Assembly (NCBI GenBank): GCA_002352215.1
Contig: DEIB01000025.1
Span: 1-37,501 of the forward strand
Length of the DNA: 37,501 nt
Reading direction: 5' to 3'
Source of the DNA: Chthonomonas sp. UBA2785
GTDB taxonomy: Bacteria; Armatimonadota; Fimbriimonadia; Fimbriimonadales; Fimbriimonadaceae
Part shown: positions 16,270-23,933 of the stretch, in pieces
Numbering within the stretch: the stretch's first letter is position 1
Layout: each line of letters begins with the position of its first letter
Translations under genes and position numbers: made by a program
Notes under the pieces: model-generated
What the model was told of the DNA's origin: nothing
Databases searched by the model: none
What the model saw: the letters and a program-made list of their open reading frames with translations, nothing else

Positions 16270-17412
16270 TTAGCGACCCACGTCAATGAGGGTGATTTCG
16301 GCTTCCTTTTCCCGGCCGCCGGCCCAGAACTTGACCCGCACCTTCTCGCCGGGCTTGCGCTCCAGCATTACGCGGCTGTATTCGCGGGCGTCGCTCACGG
16401 CCTTTCCGTTGATGGCGAGGATCACCGATCCTTCCCCAATCCCCGCCCGTCCGGCGGGCGAACTCGGGGTGGCGTCGGCCACCAGCACGCCTTCCTTGGG
16501 CAGGTTCGGGTCCATGCCAAAGCGGCGGATGAGGACGGCCCGCACATTCGGGTTGCGGAGGTCAAGTTCGGCCGAGGCAAAGTTGATTCCCAGCCCGGCG
16601 TAGGGCACGTAACCCTTGGTGCGGATGCCGTTCACGACTTCCCGCACCCGGGCGACCGGGATGGAAAAGCCCAGGCCCACGCTGTTGCCGGTTTGGCTAG
16701 CGATGGCGGTGTTGATGCCGATTAGGCGGCCCTGGGCGTCGCACAGGGCGCCTCCGGAGTTGCCCGGGTTGATGGCGGCATCGGTCTGAATCGCGTTGAT
16801 GAGCGTGGTGGTGTCACCGGTGGGCAGCTCCCGGCCCAGGGCGCTGATGACGCCAACGCTGAGCGTGTTTTCGAAGCCCAGCGGATTGCCCAGGGCCATC
16901 ACCCACTGCCCGATCTCGACGGTGTCGCTATCGCCGAGTTCAATGGCCTGCAGACCGTTGGCGTCCACCTTGAGCAAGGCCAGGTCGCTGCGGGGGTCCA
17001 CGCCCACCACCTTGGCCTGGAAGGAACGCTCGTCGGCGAGTTCCACGCGGATGAGAGTGGCATTGCCCACGACGTGGGCGTTGCTGACGATGTAGCCATC
17101 GGGCGAGATGATGACGCCGCTCCCCTGACCCTGCGGCACGGTCACCGAACCCTGCCACATGTCTTCCACTTGGCGGGCGGTGTCGATGCTGACCACGCTG
17201 GGCATGGCCTTCTTGGCCGCGGAACGGAAGTCAGCGAGCGAGTCGCCCGAGACTGGCACTTGGCCCGAAGTCAGCTTCGCGGGGACCTCAGGGGCCGACC
17301 ATATCTGGCCCAGTCGGCTCATTTCGTTGTACTTATCCCAGCGCAAAGCCAAGGAAACGGCTGTGAACACAACCACGAAGGCGAGGGCCGAATACCCAAG
17401 CACGCGTTTCAT
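16270..17412 (-). CDS. HtrA/Deg-like S1C serine protease with one PDZ domain
   Basis: This 380-aa envelope protease has an N-terminal membrane anchor or signal segment (MKRVLGYSALAFVVVFTAVSLAL), a trypsin-like domain with catalytic His113 (SNAHVV), Asp143 (RSDLALLKV) and Ser219 (GNSGGAL), and a single C-terminal PDZ domain (about 275-375, with SPAGRAGIGEGSVILAINGK). The layout resembles DegS or Gram-positive HtrA rather than DegP, which has two PDZ domains. The role is degradation or sensing of misfolded envelope proteins. The ATG at 17412 has GGAG 12 bases upstream; an in-frame TTG at 17442 is less likely. It is divergent from rlmN, with 63 bp between the starts. Confidence 0.94.
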   Translation of the reverse strand: MKRVLGYSALAFVVVFTAVSLALRWDKYNEMSRLGQIWSAPEVPAKLTSGQVPVSGDSLADFRSAAKKAMPSVVSIDTARQVEDMWQGSVTVPQGQGSGVIISPDGYIVSNAHVVGNATLIRVELADERSFQAKVVGVDPRSDLALLKVDANGLQAIELGDSDTVEIGQWVMALGNPLGFENTLSVGVISALGRELPTGDTTTLINAIQTDAAINPGNSGGALCDAQGRLIGINTAIASQTGNSVGLGFSIPVARVREVVNGIRTKGYVPYAGLGINFASAELDLRNPNVRAVLIRRFGMDPNLPKEGVLVADATPSSPAGRAGIGEGSVILAINGKAVSDAREYSRVMLERKPGEKVRVKFWAGGREKEAEITLIDVGR

Positions 17413-17475
17413 CGTAACGTGTTCTACTCCGGTTCTCCCCAAACGTGCACCCTAGGGGTAGGTATCCTCACCGAA

Positions 17476-18555
17476 GTGCCCGACGGCCCGCGCTACCTGG
17501 TCGGCATGACCTCCAGTGAACTCAAAGAACTTGCCGTAGGCATGGGAGAAAAACCCTTCCGCGGTGCCCAACTTGCTGACTGGATTTACCGCAAGGCCGT
17601 TCTCAATTACGAGGAGATGACCAACCTCCCCGCCGCCTTCATTGCGCGGCTGCAAGAGGCGGGCATCACCCCGACGCCCCTGCGGGTGGTGGACCACCGC
17701 CGCAGCACCGACGACGTGGACAAACTGCTGATGGACGCGGGCGACGGCAACGTGTTCGAGTCCGTCTTGCTGCCCTATGAGGACCGCGTGAGCTGCTGCC
17801 TCAGCAGCCAGGTGGGCTGCCCGATGGGTTGCACCTTTTGCGCCACGGGGCTTGGCGGGTTTACGCGCAACCTCTCGGCGGGCGAGATTGTGGGGCAGTA
17901 CTTGGCCCTGCAGAGCTTGAGCCCGCGCCGAGTGAGCCACGTGGTGTTTATGGGCATGGGCGAGCCCCTGCTAAACTACGACAACCTGCTGGCGGCGATC
18001 CGGCTTTTGCACGAAGAGGTGAAGCTCAGCCTCCGGCACATCACGGTCTCCACGGTCGGCTTGGTGACGGGCATTGAGCGGCTGGCCAAGGAGGAGATGC
18101 CGATCCACCTGGCGCTCTCTCTTCACTCACCGCTGGACGACGTACGCGACCGCCTGATGCCGGTGAACCAGAAGTGGCCCGTGCAAGTGGTGGTGCAAGC
18201 CATGCGCGATTACCACGCTATCACCGGGCGCAAGGTGACGTTTGAGTACCTGCTAATCCATGAAGTCAACGACACCCCCGAGCAAGCCGACGCCCTGGCC
18301 GACCTGGTGAAGGGGTTGCCGTGCGTGGTGAACCTGATTCCATTCAACTACGTGGACACCGAGCACGGATTTGCGCGGCCGCACCGGGAGCGCGTGCGCC
18401 AGTTCAAGGGTCGCCTGGCCGGGAGGGGCGTGAATGTGACCGAGCGGGTGGAGCGCGGCCACGACATCGCGGCGGCCTGCGGGCAACTGGCCGGACAACA
18501 TCAGGGCAAGTTCGCCCGGCGGGGAGGCGTCACATCACTGCCCGTTTCCTCTTAG
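17476..18555 (+). CDS. rlmN: Dual-specificity rRNA/tRNA adenine-C2 methyltransferase RlmN
   Basis: This radical-SAM enzyme methylates C2 of A2503 in 23S rRNA and of A37 in some tRNAs. From the GTG at 17476 it is 359 aa. Cys115, Cys119 and Cys122 (CPMGCTFC) bind the 4Fe-4S cluster. Cys335 (DIAAACGQL) corresponds to the resolving cysteine at the C-terminus. The GEKPFR..Q..DWIYRK helical N-terminal domain and MGMGEPLLNYDN are typical. An ATG at 17506 is a possible alternative but would trim YLVGMTSSELK. The frame is open far upstream, but that part is antisense to the HtrA gene. It heads a seven-gene overlapping operon with the lpt genes. Confidence 0.94.
   Translation: MPDGPRYLVGMTSSELKELAVGMGEKPFRGAQLADWIYRKAVLNYEEMTNLPAAFIARLQEAGITPTPLRVVDHRRSTDDVDKLLMDAGDGNVFESVLLPYEDRVSCCLSSQVGCPMGCTFCATGLGGFTRNLSAGEIVGQYLALQSLSPRRVSHVVFMGMGEPLLNYDNLLAAIRLLHEEVKLSLRHITVSTVGLVTGIERLAKEEMPIHLALSLHSPLDDVRDRLMPVNQKWPVQVVVQAMRDYHAITGRKVTFEYLLIHEVNDTPEQADALADLVKGLPCVVNLIPFNYVDTEHGFARPHRERVRQFKGRLAGRGVNVTERVERGHDIAAACGQLAGQHQGKFARRGGVTSLPVSS
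18521..18536 (+). promoter_or_regulatory. GGGGAGG ribosome site placed before an in-frame ATC of lptC
   Basis: GGGGAGG (18521-18527) sits six bases before ATC at 18534-18536, which is in frame with the lptC-like gene. Translation from there would read (M)TARFLLVGAPLLAWGCG, a good lipoprotein-type signal. The nearest canonical start, GTG at 18555, has no ribosome site and leaves only nine residues before the cysteine. Use of ATC as a start is rare in bacteria, so this is a hypothesis. Confidence 0.4.
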
Positions 18556-19079
18556 TGGGGGCACCGTTGCTTGCGTGGGGGTGTGGATCGCCAGCGCCGG
18601 CGGCCAAATCGGGCGAGAAAGAGCCGGAGAAGCCCGCCACCCGGCGTGCCATTGACACTGGCCCCGTGACCATCGAGGGCCAACTGCCGAATGGCGAGAA
18701 AAGCTACGCGCTTAAGAGCCCCGGCGCGACGTTCGATATTGAAGGGGACAACCGCATTCAGAGCGGCCTGAAGGACGTGGAAGTCACGATTTTTGAGGCC
18801 AACCAGCCCGCGAGTGTGATTAAGGCCGACTCCGCCACCATCGACAAGACCAACCAAAAGCTGGTGCTGGTGGGCAAGGTGGTGGTGACCAGCCAACGGG
18901 ACCAAGCGACGTTGCGGGCCAACCAAATCGTCTACCGTGAAACGATGGCGCGCGTAGAGGCCACCGGGCAGGTGAGGCTAGAGCAAAAGGGATGGTCCAT
19001 GGGGCCGCTCCCCGAGCTGTGGGCGAACCGGGATCTCTCGCGGGTGGCCACGCCCAAGGCCTGGAAGGAAAAGGAATGA
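18555..19079 (+). CDS. lptC: LptC-like LPS-export protein
   Basis: Coordinates use the canonical GTG (TAGTG overlap with rlmN), but the true start may be the ATC at 18534. The predicted product is a lipid-anchored or bitopic periplasmic protein with a short hydrophobic stretch ending APLLAWGC and then an OstA/LptC-type beta-jellyroll (about residues 35-165). Repeated strands include TIEGQLPNGEKSYALKSPGA, DVEVTIFEANQPASVIKADS and KLVLVGKVVVTSQRDQATLRA. LptC links the LptBFG transporter to the periplasmic LptA bridge. Position directly before lptA-, lptB- and lptF-like genes supports the call. The stop overlaps the next ATG as ATGA. Confidence 0.8.
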   Translation: MGAPLLAWGCGSPAPAAKSGEKEPEKPATRRAIDTGPVTIEGQLPNGEKSYALKSPGATFDIEGDNRIQSGLKDVEVTIFEANQPASVIKADSATIDKTNQKLVLVGKVVVTSQRDQATLRANQIVYRETMARVEATGQVRLEQKGWSMGPLPELWANRDLSRVATPKAWKEKE

Positions 19080-20146
19080 AGATTGCGAAGCTGTTGGTGC
19101 TGGGCGGGCTTGCGGTCGCCAGTGGAATCTTGGGGGCGCAAACCCAGGAGCGCCAACGCATCACCGACGACGCGGGCTTTGTGCTGTTCTTCCAAGACGT
19201 CTACGTGGAGCAGTCCAACCCCGACGAGATTCAGGCCGACTTCCAGGGGAACCCGCTGGAGGGCGAGAGCCGCAAGCAGGGCATCACGTTCCGGATGCAG
19301 CGGATGCAAGGCTCGATCCGCCGCACCGCCAACGATGAACTGCGCCTGAAGGACGCGAACCTGAGCGGCAATGTGCGCGTAACCCTGGGCCGCACCACCG
19401 CCACCCCCGCCCACACGCTGACGACCGAACTGGTGCGCGTGCGCGACGAGGGTGAACGCACGGTGGTTACGGCACCCCAGGCCTTTACTCTGCGCGGCGA
19501 GACCGGCACCCAACCCTACCAAGTGACGGGCCAAGGCCTGACCGCTTTGTTCGGGGCCATGGGCAGCGAAGCCCCGCCCCTCCGGCAGGTGACCGTCGAG
19601 CGCAATGCCCGCCTGACGTTGACCGGCAATGGGGGCAGCAACGGCATGACGGCCGGCCGCCTGGTGATGACCCCGGCCGACAAGATCATGGGCGTAGAAG
19701 CCACCGGCGGCGTGGTGCTGACTCGCCGTGCGGAGAACTCCCAATCACGCCAGAACCTTACCGTCACTTCCCCTCGCATCACCGCTCGGATCGACACTTC
19801 TCTGCGCGATGTGGATCAGTTGCGCGAGGCCCGCGCCCCCGGCGAAGTGACCCTGCGCCTCGAGTTCATGGGCAACGAACCGGGCAAGAGCGAGCGTACG
19901 TCGCTGCTCGTCACGGCCACCGGGCGGAACCTGGTGCTGAACGGCGCTACCCGCACACTGACCATGAGCCAGGTGCAAACCGAAGGCTTGCGCCGCGCCG
20001 AGGGCAAATCGGTGTTCGGCACCCTCAAAGCCGACACCCTCACCATCACCTTTGACGAACAAGGTGAAGTGAAGAGCCTGCGCATGTCGGGCGGGCCGGG
20101 CACCGCCACGGTCAACGAATCTCCTGAGGAGCCCGCAACCCCTTGA
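19076..20146 (+). CDS. lptA: LptA/OstA-like periplasmic LPS transport protein
   Basis: This 356-aa exported protein begins with a signal peptide (MKIAKLLVLGGLAVASGILGAQT). The rest is beta-rich with LptA/OstA-type patterns such as DDAGFVLFFQDVYVEQSNPDEIQADF, ELRLKDANLSGNVRVTLG, MTAGRLVMTPADKIMGVEATGGVVLTRR and RNLVLNGATRTLTMSQVQTEG. It is about twice the length of E. coli LptA, so it may contain two jellyroll domains or a longer bridge segment. It begins within the lptC stop (ATGA) and ends in TTGA shared with lptB. The family call rests on context plus weak repeat similarity. Confidence 0.78.
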   Translation: MKIAKLLVLGGLAVASGILGAQTQERQRITDDAGFVLFFQDVYVEQSNPDEIQADFQGNPLEGESRKQGITFRMQRMQGSIRRTANDELRLKDANLSGNVRVTLGRTTATPAHTLTTELVRVRDEGERTVVTAPQAFTLRGETGTQPYQVTGQGLTALFGAMGSEAPPLRQVTVERNARLTLTGNGGSNGMTAGRLVMTPADKIMGVEATGGVVLTRRAENSQSRQNLTVTSPRITARIDTSLRDVDQLREARAPGEVTLRLEFMGNEPGKSERTSLLVTATGRNLVLNGATRTLTMSQVQTEGLRRAEGKSVFGTLKADTLTITFDEQGEVKSLRMSGGPGTATVNESPEEPATP

Positions 20147-20916
20147 TCATCCGCACCGAACATCTGGTCAAGACCTACAAGCAGAAGGGCGGCGACCGCA
20201 AGCGAGTGGTCAATGATGTTTCCGTCTCTCTCACCCAGGGTGAGGTCGTCGGGTTGCTAGGCCCCAACGGCGCGGGCAAAACGACGACGTTTTACATGGT
20301 CGTCGGCCTGGTGCGGCCGGATGAAGGGCGCGTTTTCCTCGACGATGAAGACATCACCCGGCTCCCCATGTACAAGCGGGCGCGCCGGGGCATCGGCTAT
20401 CTGGCGCAAGAAAGCAGCGTGTTCCGCCGCCTCAGCGTGGCCGACAACATTAAGCTGGTAATGGAGCAGAACGGCTTCACGTCCGCCCAAATCAAGGCCC
20501 GCACCCAGGTGCTTACCGACGAACTTCACCTGGAGAAGTTTCTGGACAAGCCGGGCGGGGTGCTCTCCGGCGGCGAGCGACGCCGCGCCGAAATTGCCCG
20601 CGCCCTCAGCACCGAACCCGCTTTTATCCTTTTGGATGAACCCTTCACCGGGATTGACCCCGTGACGATCGAAGAGCTGCAGGGCATCATCCGCAACCTG
20701 GCCAGCCGGGGCATCGGCATCCTGATCACCGACCACAACGTGGACGCCACGCTCTCGATCACGGACCGCAACTACATTTTGGTGGACGCCCAGATCATTG
20801 CCGAAGGGCCGGAGCAAGACATCCGGGAAAACGAGCGGGTGCGCAAGTTCTACTTAGGCGAGGGGTATCGGCGAGAGGGGTTACGCGGGGAGGTCCCAAG
20901 CGCTGCGTCGGATTGA
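20143..20916 (+). CDS. lptB: LPS export ABC transporter ATP-binding protein LptB
   Basis: This 257-aa ATPase drives extraction of LPS from the inner membrane together with LptF/G. It starts with TTG inside the lptA stop (TTGA). Motifs are Walker A GPNGAGKTTTFYMVVGLV, Q-loop region GYLAQESSVFRRLSVADNI (diagnostic of LptB), signature LSGGERRRAEIARAL, Walker B FILLDEPFTGIDPVTI and switch His in ITDHNV. The C-terminal extension (GYRREGLRGEVPSAASD) covers the start region of the permease gene that follows. All catalytic motifs are intact. Confidence 0.96.
   Translation: MIIRTEHLVKTYKQKGGDRKRVVNDVSVSLTQGEVVGLLGPNGAGKTTTFYMVVGLVRPDEGRVFLDDEDITRLPMYKRARRGIGYLAQESSVFRRLSVADNIKLVMEQNGFTSAQIKARTQVLTDELHLEKFLDKPGGVLSGGERRRAEIARALSTEPAFILLDEPFTGIDPVTIEELQGIIRNLASRGIGILITDHNVDATLSITDRNYILVDAQIIAEGPEQDIRENERVRKFYLGEGYRREGLRGEVPSAASD
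20887..20905 (+). promoter_or_regulatory. GGGGAGG ribosome site and probable CTG start of lptF
   Basis: GGGGAGG (20887-20893) lies nine bases before CTG at 20903-20905. That frame reads (M)RRIDRLILGELFGLWVFG, exactly the kind of N-terminus expected for LptF/LptG permeases. Between the upstream in-frame stop (TAG 20855-20857) and TTG 20936 there is no ATG, GTG or TTG. The TTG would delete the RIDRLILGEL helix start and has no ribosome site. Confidence 0.5.
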
Positions 20917-22009
20917 TCGCTTAATTCTGGGCGAGTTGTTCGGGCTCTGGGTGTTTGGCGTGGCCATCTTCAGTGTCCTCATCATGGCGGGTTCGTTCTT
21001 GTTCGAGCTCACCCGCTACCTTGCGCAGGGGGCTAACCCCGTGGCCGTCATCCAATTGGTGGTGTTGCTGCTGCCGGGGGTAGTGGCCAAGACGTTCAGC
21101 ATGGCGATGCTGCTGGGCACGCTGCTGGCCTTCGGCCGCCTGAGCGGGGACAGTGAGATTGTGGCCCTGCGCGCGGGGGGCGTCAGCTTGCGCCGCATCA
21201 TGCTGCCGGTGGCCATCTTTGGCACCGTGGTGTTTCTTACCGCGTTCTCGTTCAACGAACTCCTGGTGCCCCAGGCGGCTCGCTCGGCGACCTCGCTCAA
21301 GGCCGAGATTGCCGCCGCCCTCAATGGTCGTACCGACCGCGCCGCCACCCGGGCCATCTACGAAGAGGGCAAATTGCGCGGCTATGTGAACGCGAAAGAC
21401 TTCGACATCGCCGCCGGCACCCTGCGCGATGCCTACGTCCTCTATCTCGCGGAAGATGGGCGCGAGCGATTCCTCCTCAAGGCCCCCGAGCTGGTTTATG
21501 AATCCGAACAGGATTGGCGGATCGTCGGCACCGCCACGCTTTACGACTTAGAATCCAAGACCACGGCCACCATCGAAGGTGCCTGGCCGCGCGGGCTGGC
21601 CGCCCCCGCCATGACGCCCCAGAGCCTGCTAAGCCAAACGATCACCGACCTCGATGCCCTGAGCATGAGCGAGACGCGCCAGCAGATCAACGAAATGCGC
21701 GCCGACCCCGGCGCCGACCCCAAGCGCATCGCCAACCTCGAGTTCGGCTACTGGAACAAGATTTCGCTGCCCCTCGCCGCCCTCGTTTTCGGGCTAGTGG
21801 GGGCACCGCTTGGCATCCGTAGCCACCGGGCCGGGACGGCCACCGGGTTCTGGCTGTCGGTCATCATCATTTTTGGGTACATGATGGTAACCAACGTCAT
21901 GTCATTGTTCGCGCAAGGAGGGCGCCTGCCCGCGTCGGCAGCCAGCCTCACCCCCATCGGGGTGGGCTTGCTGGTGGCCGCGTGGCTGATTCGCAAGAAG
22001 GACCAATGA
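20903..22009 (+). CDS. LptF/LptG (YjgP/YjgQ) family LPS export permease
   Basis: This inner-membrane permease has the family layout: membrane helices in the first 110 residues (VFGVAIFSVLIMAGSFLFEL; AVIQLVVLLLPGVVAKTFSMAMLLGTLLAFGRL; IMLPVAIFGTVVFLTAFSFNELLVPQ), a periplasmic jellyroll (about 130-260) and C-terminal helices (ISLPLAALVFGLVGAPLGI; GFWLSVIIIFGYMMVTNVM). The motif FGRLSGDSEIVALRAGGVSL is diagnostic. The start at CTG 20903 (368 aa) is preferred over TTG 20936 because it restores the conserved RIDRLILGEL. It overlaps lptB by 14 bases and the next gene by ATGA. Only one such permease gene lies here; a partner gene is expected elsewhere unless it forms a homodimer. Confidence 0.88.
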   Translation: MRRIDRLILGELFGLWVFGVAIFSVLIMAGSFLFELTRYLAQGANPVAVIQLVVLLLPGVVAKTFSMAMLLGTLLAFGRLSGDSEIVALRAGGVSLRRIMLPVAIFGTVVFLTAFSFNELLVPQAARSATSLKAEIAAALNGRTDRAATRAIYEEGKLRGYVNAKDFDIAAGTLRDAYVLYLAEDGRERFLLKAPELVYESEQDWRIVGTATLYDLESKTTATIEGAWPRGLAAPAMTPQSLLSQTITDLDALSMSETRQQINEMRADPGADPKRIANLEFGYWNKISLPLAALVFGLVGAPLGIRSHRAGTATGFWLSVIIIFGYMMVTNVMSLFAQGGRLPASAASLTPIGVGLLVAAWLIRKKDQ

Positions 22010-23511
22010 ACGACCTGACTCCCATTTGGTTCCTCGTGACGATGATCCTCGTCGGGGGCGCGATTGCGGCCGTGGGCGACTGGATCGGCCGCAAGATCGG
22101 CAAGAGCCGCCGCCGATTTGGCCGCTTACGCCCGCGACACACCGCCATCCTGTTCACCTTCTTTGCTGGAGCGGCGGGGGTACTGATTTCGATTCTCGCT
22201 ATTTCGGCGACCAGCAAGGAAGCCCGGGAGTGGATCTTGCAGGGGAATGCTCTCAAGGCTCAAGTGGCGGCCCTAGAAACCCGCCTGGCCACCGAACGCA
22301 AGAACCTGGAAGCCGCCGAAAAGCGGTCTGAGAATGCCCTGGCCGATGCCCAAGAGCAAGAAAAGAAGCTCCAGAACGCCAACAAGGAACTCAAGAACGC
22401 CCAGGCCGATACGCGCCGCCTGACCGACCAGGCTCGTGCCCTGCGCGCCGATGCCGACCGCCTGAAGCGTGAGGTGGGCACTTTCCGAAGTCGCCTCACC
22501 CAAGCCAGTGTGGACCAAAAGCGCCTGCAGGCCCAAGTAAGCGAACTAAACAAAACGTCTACGCAGCTCAGCGCCAACAACCGGTACCTGAGTGAGCAGA
22601 GCGCAAAAATCATCCAGCAAAACGGCGAATTGACCAACACCCGACGCGAATTGGAAGCCGACGCCGATCGGCTGAAGGCTGAGGTGGACAGTTTGCGCAA
22701 GGCCGCCAGCGACGCCCAGGAAGACCGCCGCCTCGCCGAAGACCAGCGCAAGGTCGTTGCGGATGAGCTTCAACGCGCCCTCCGCAGCCTGACCGATATC
22801 GAAGACCAGCTCGCCTTTGCCTCGCGGACGCTCCAGAACCAACGCGCCATCATCCAAGACTTACAGCTCGCGTCGCGACTGAACGAGCTGATGTTCCGCC
22901 GCAACGATGAGCTGGCCCGCAAGGCCGTGGACGGACCCTTCACGGCCGCCAACGCCCGCACCTTTATCCTCGCCCTGACCGTGGACGCGGCGGATCGAGC
23001 GCGGGAAGAAGGTGCCGAGCCCCCCAACGACGCCGCTGGCTTTGCTTCGATTCAGCTGGATGAGGGCTTTGTCACCGCCGAACAACAACTGAACGAGGCC
23101 ATCGCCAAGCTTAATGGCCGCACCGGCCCCACGCTCCTCATCGCCCGCGCCCTCCTGAACGCTTTTGAGCGCGAGCGCGTGCCGCTGAGCATCGAAGTCT
23201 TGCCGAACCCGGTGGTTTATGAAGCGGGTGAGATGGTGGGCGAGCTTCGCATTGAGCCTGGACTCTCGAACTCCGAAATTTTGCGCCGTATTGAGCAGTA
23301 CCTGCAGACCACCCTGCGCAACGAAGCGATTCGCGACGGCATTATCCCGGTGATCGGGCCGGATGCGGGCCTGGGGTCGCTCTCGCCGGATGCGACTTTG
23401 GAAGCCGTAAACGTCATCCGCGAGGCCAACCGTACCGCGCGAGTCCAGTTCCTCACCACCCGCTTAACCCGCGCCGGGGACTCCCTCGATCTCACTCTTC
23501 GGATTCGCTGA
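22006..23511 (+). CDS. DUF3084 protein: two membrane helices plus long coiled coil
   Basis: This 501-aa protein begins with two transmembrane helices (WFLVTMILVGGAIAAVGDWIG and AILFTFFAGAAGVLISILAIS) separated by a basic, cytoplasmic-type segment (RKIGKSRRRFGRLRPRHT). This arrangement is characteristic of DUF3084 proteins of cyanobacteria and Gram-positive relatives. A long coiled coil follows (about 75-290, heptad-rich in Ala, Leu, Glu, Lys and Arg), then a C-terminal alpha/beta domain (about 300-500). Function is unknown; a scaffold at the membrane is plausible. It starts within the lptF stop (ATGA) and overlaps the RuvC-like gene by one base, so it is tied to the lpt operon. Confidence 0.85.
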   Translation: MNDLTPIWFLVTMILVGGAIAAVGDWIGRKIGKSRRRFGRLRPRHTAILFTFFAGAAGVLISILAISATSKEAREWILQGNALKAQVAALETRLATERKNLEAAEKRSENALADAQEQEKKLQNANKELKNAQADTRRLTDQARALRADADRLKREVGTFRSRLTQASVDQKRLQAQVSELNKTSTQLSANNRYLSEQSAKIIQQNGELTNTRRELEADADRLKAEVDSLRKAASDAQEDRRLAEDQRKVVADELQRALRSLTDIEDQLAFASRTLQNQRAIIQDLQLASRLNELMFRRNDELARKAVDGPFTAANARTFILALTVDAADRAREEGAEPPNDAAGFASIQLDEGFVTAEQQLNEAIAKLNGRTGPTLLIARALLNAFERERVPLSIEVLPNPVVYEAGEMVGELRIEPGLSNSEILRRIEQYLQTTLRNEAIRDGIIPVIGPDAGLGSLSPDATLEAVNVIREANRTARVQFLTTRLTRAGDSLDLTLRIR

Positions 23512-23933
23512 TGGATAATCTCTCGCGCGTCGCTTTGGCGATTGATCCGGGGTCGAGTAAGTGCGGACTCGCGGTGGTCTCCCAGACTCACGCCGGCGAA
23601 ATGGAGATTCTCCACCGCGCCGTGGTTGCCAACGAAGAATTGGTAGCGGCCATCAGCGAACTTCGGGCCACCCACGCGCCGGATTTGGTCGTCATTGGCT
23701 CGGGCACCGGGGGCCGCAACCTCCTGCGCCAGCTTCGAGAAGAGTGGCCGAGCCTCAGCATCCTCGCGGTGGACGAGCGGAACACCACCCAGATGGCGAG
23801 GGAGCGCTACTGGCTGCACCATGGGCGGCGCGGCTGGCGCATCTTGTTGCCGAGCAGCATGCAAGTGCCACCGGAACCCGTGGACGACTTTGCCGCCGTC
23901 ATCCTGGCCGAACGCGCTTTGCAGCGCCATTAA
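23511..23933 (+). CDS. RuvC/YqgF-like RNase H-fold protein
   Basis: This 140-aa protein has the RNase H-fold pattern of RuvC-like and YqgF-like nucleases: IDPGSSKCGLAVV at the first strand with the acidic Asp, DLVVIGSGTGGRN after the third strand, ILAVDERNTTQMARERYW with Asp-Glu, and VPPEPVDDFAAVILAERAL with a paired Asp near the C-terminus. The set of acidic residues is consistent with a metal-dependent nuclease. It is related to, but distinct from, canonical RuvC and the 16S-processing enzyme YqgF. Such genes are often found beside DUF3084 genes. It overlaps that gene by one base and shares its stop TTAA with the convergent gene. Confidence 0.8.
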   Translation: MDNLSRVALAIDPGSSKCGLAVVSQTHAGEMEILHRAVVANEELVAAISELRATHAPDLVVIGSGTGGRNLLRQLREEWPSLSILAVDERNTTQMARERYWLHHGRRGWRILLPSSMQVPPEPVDDFAAVILAERALQRH

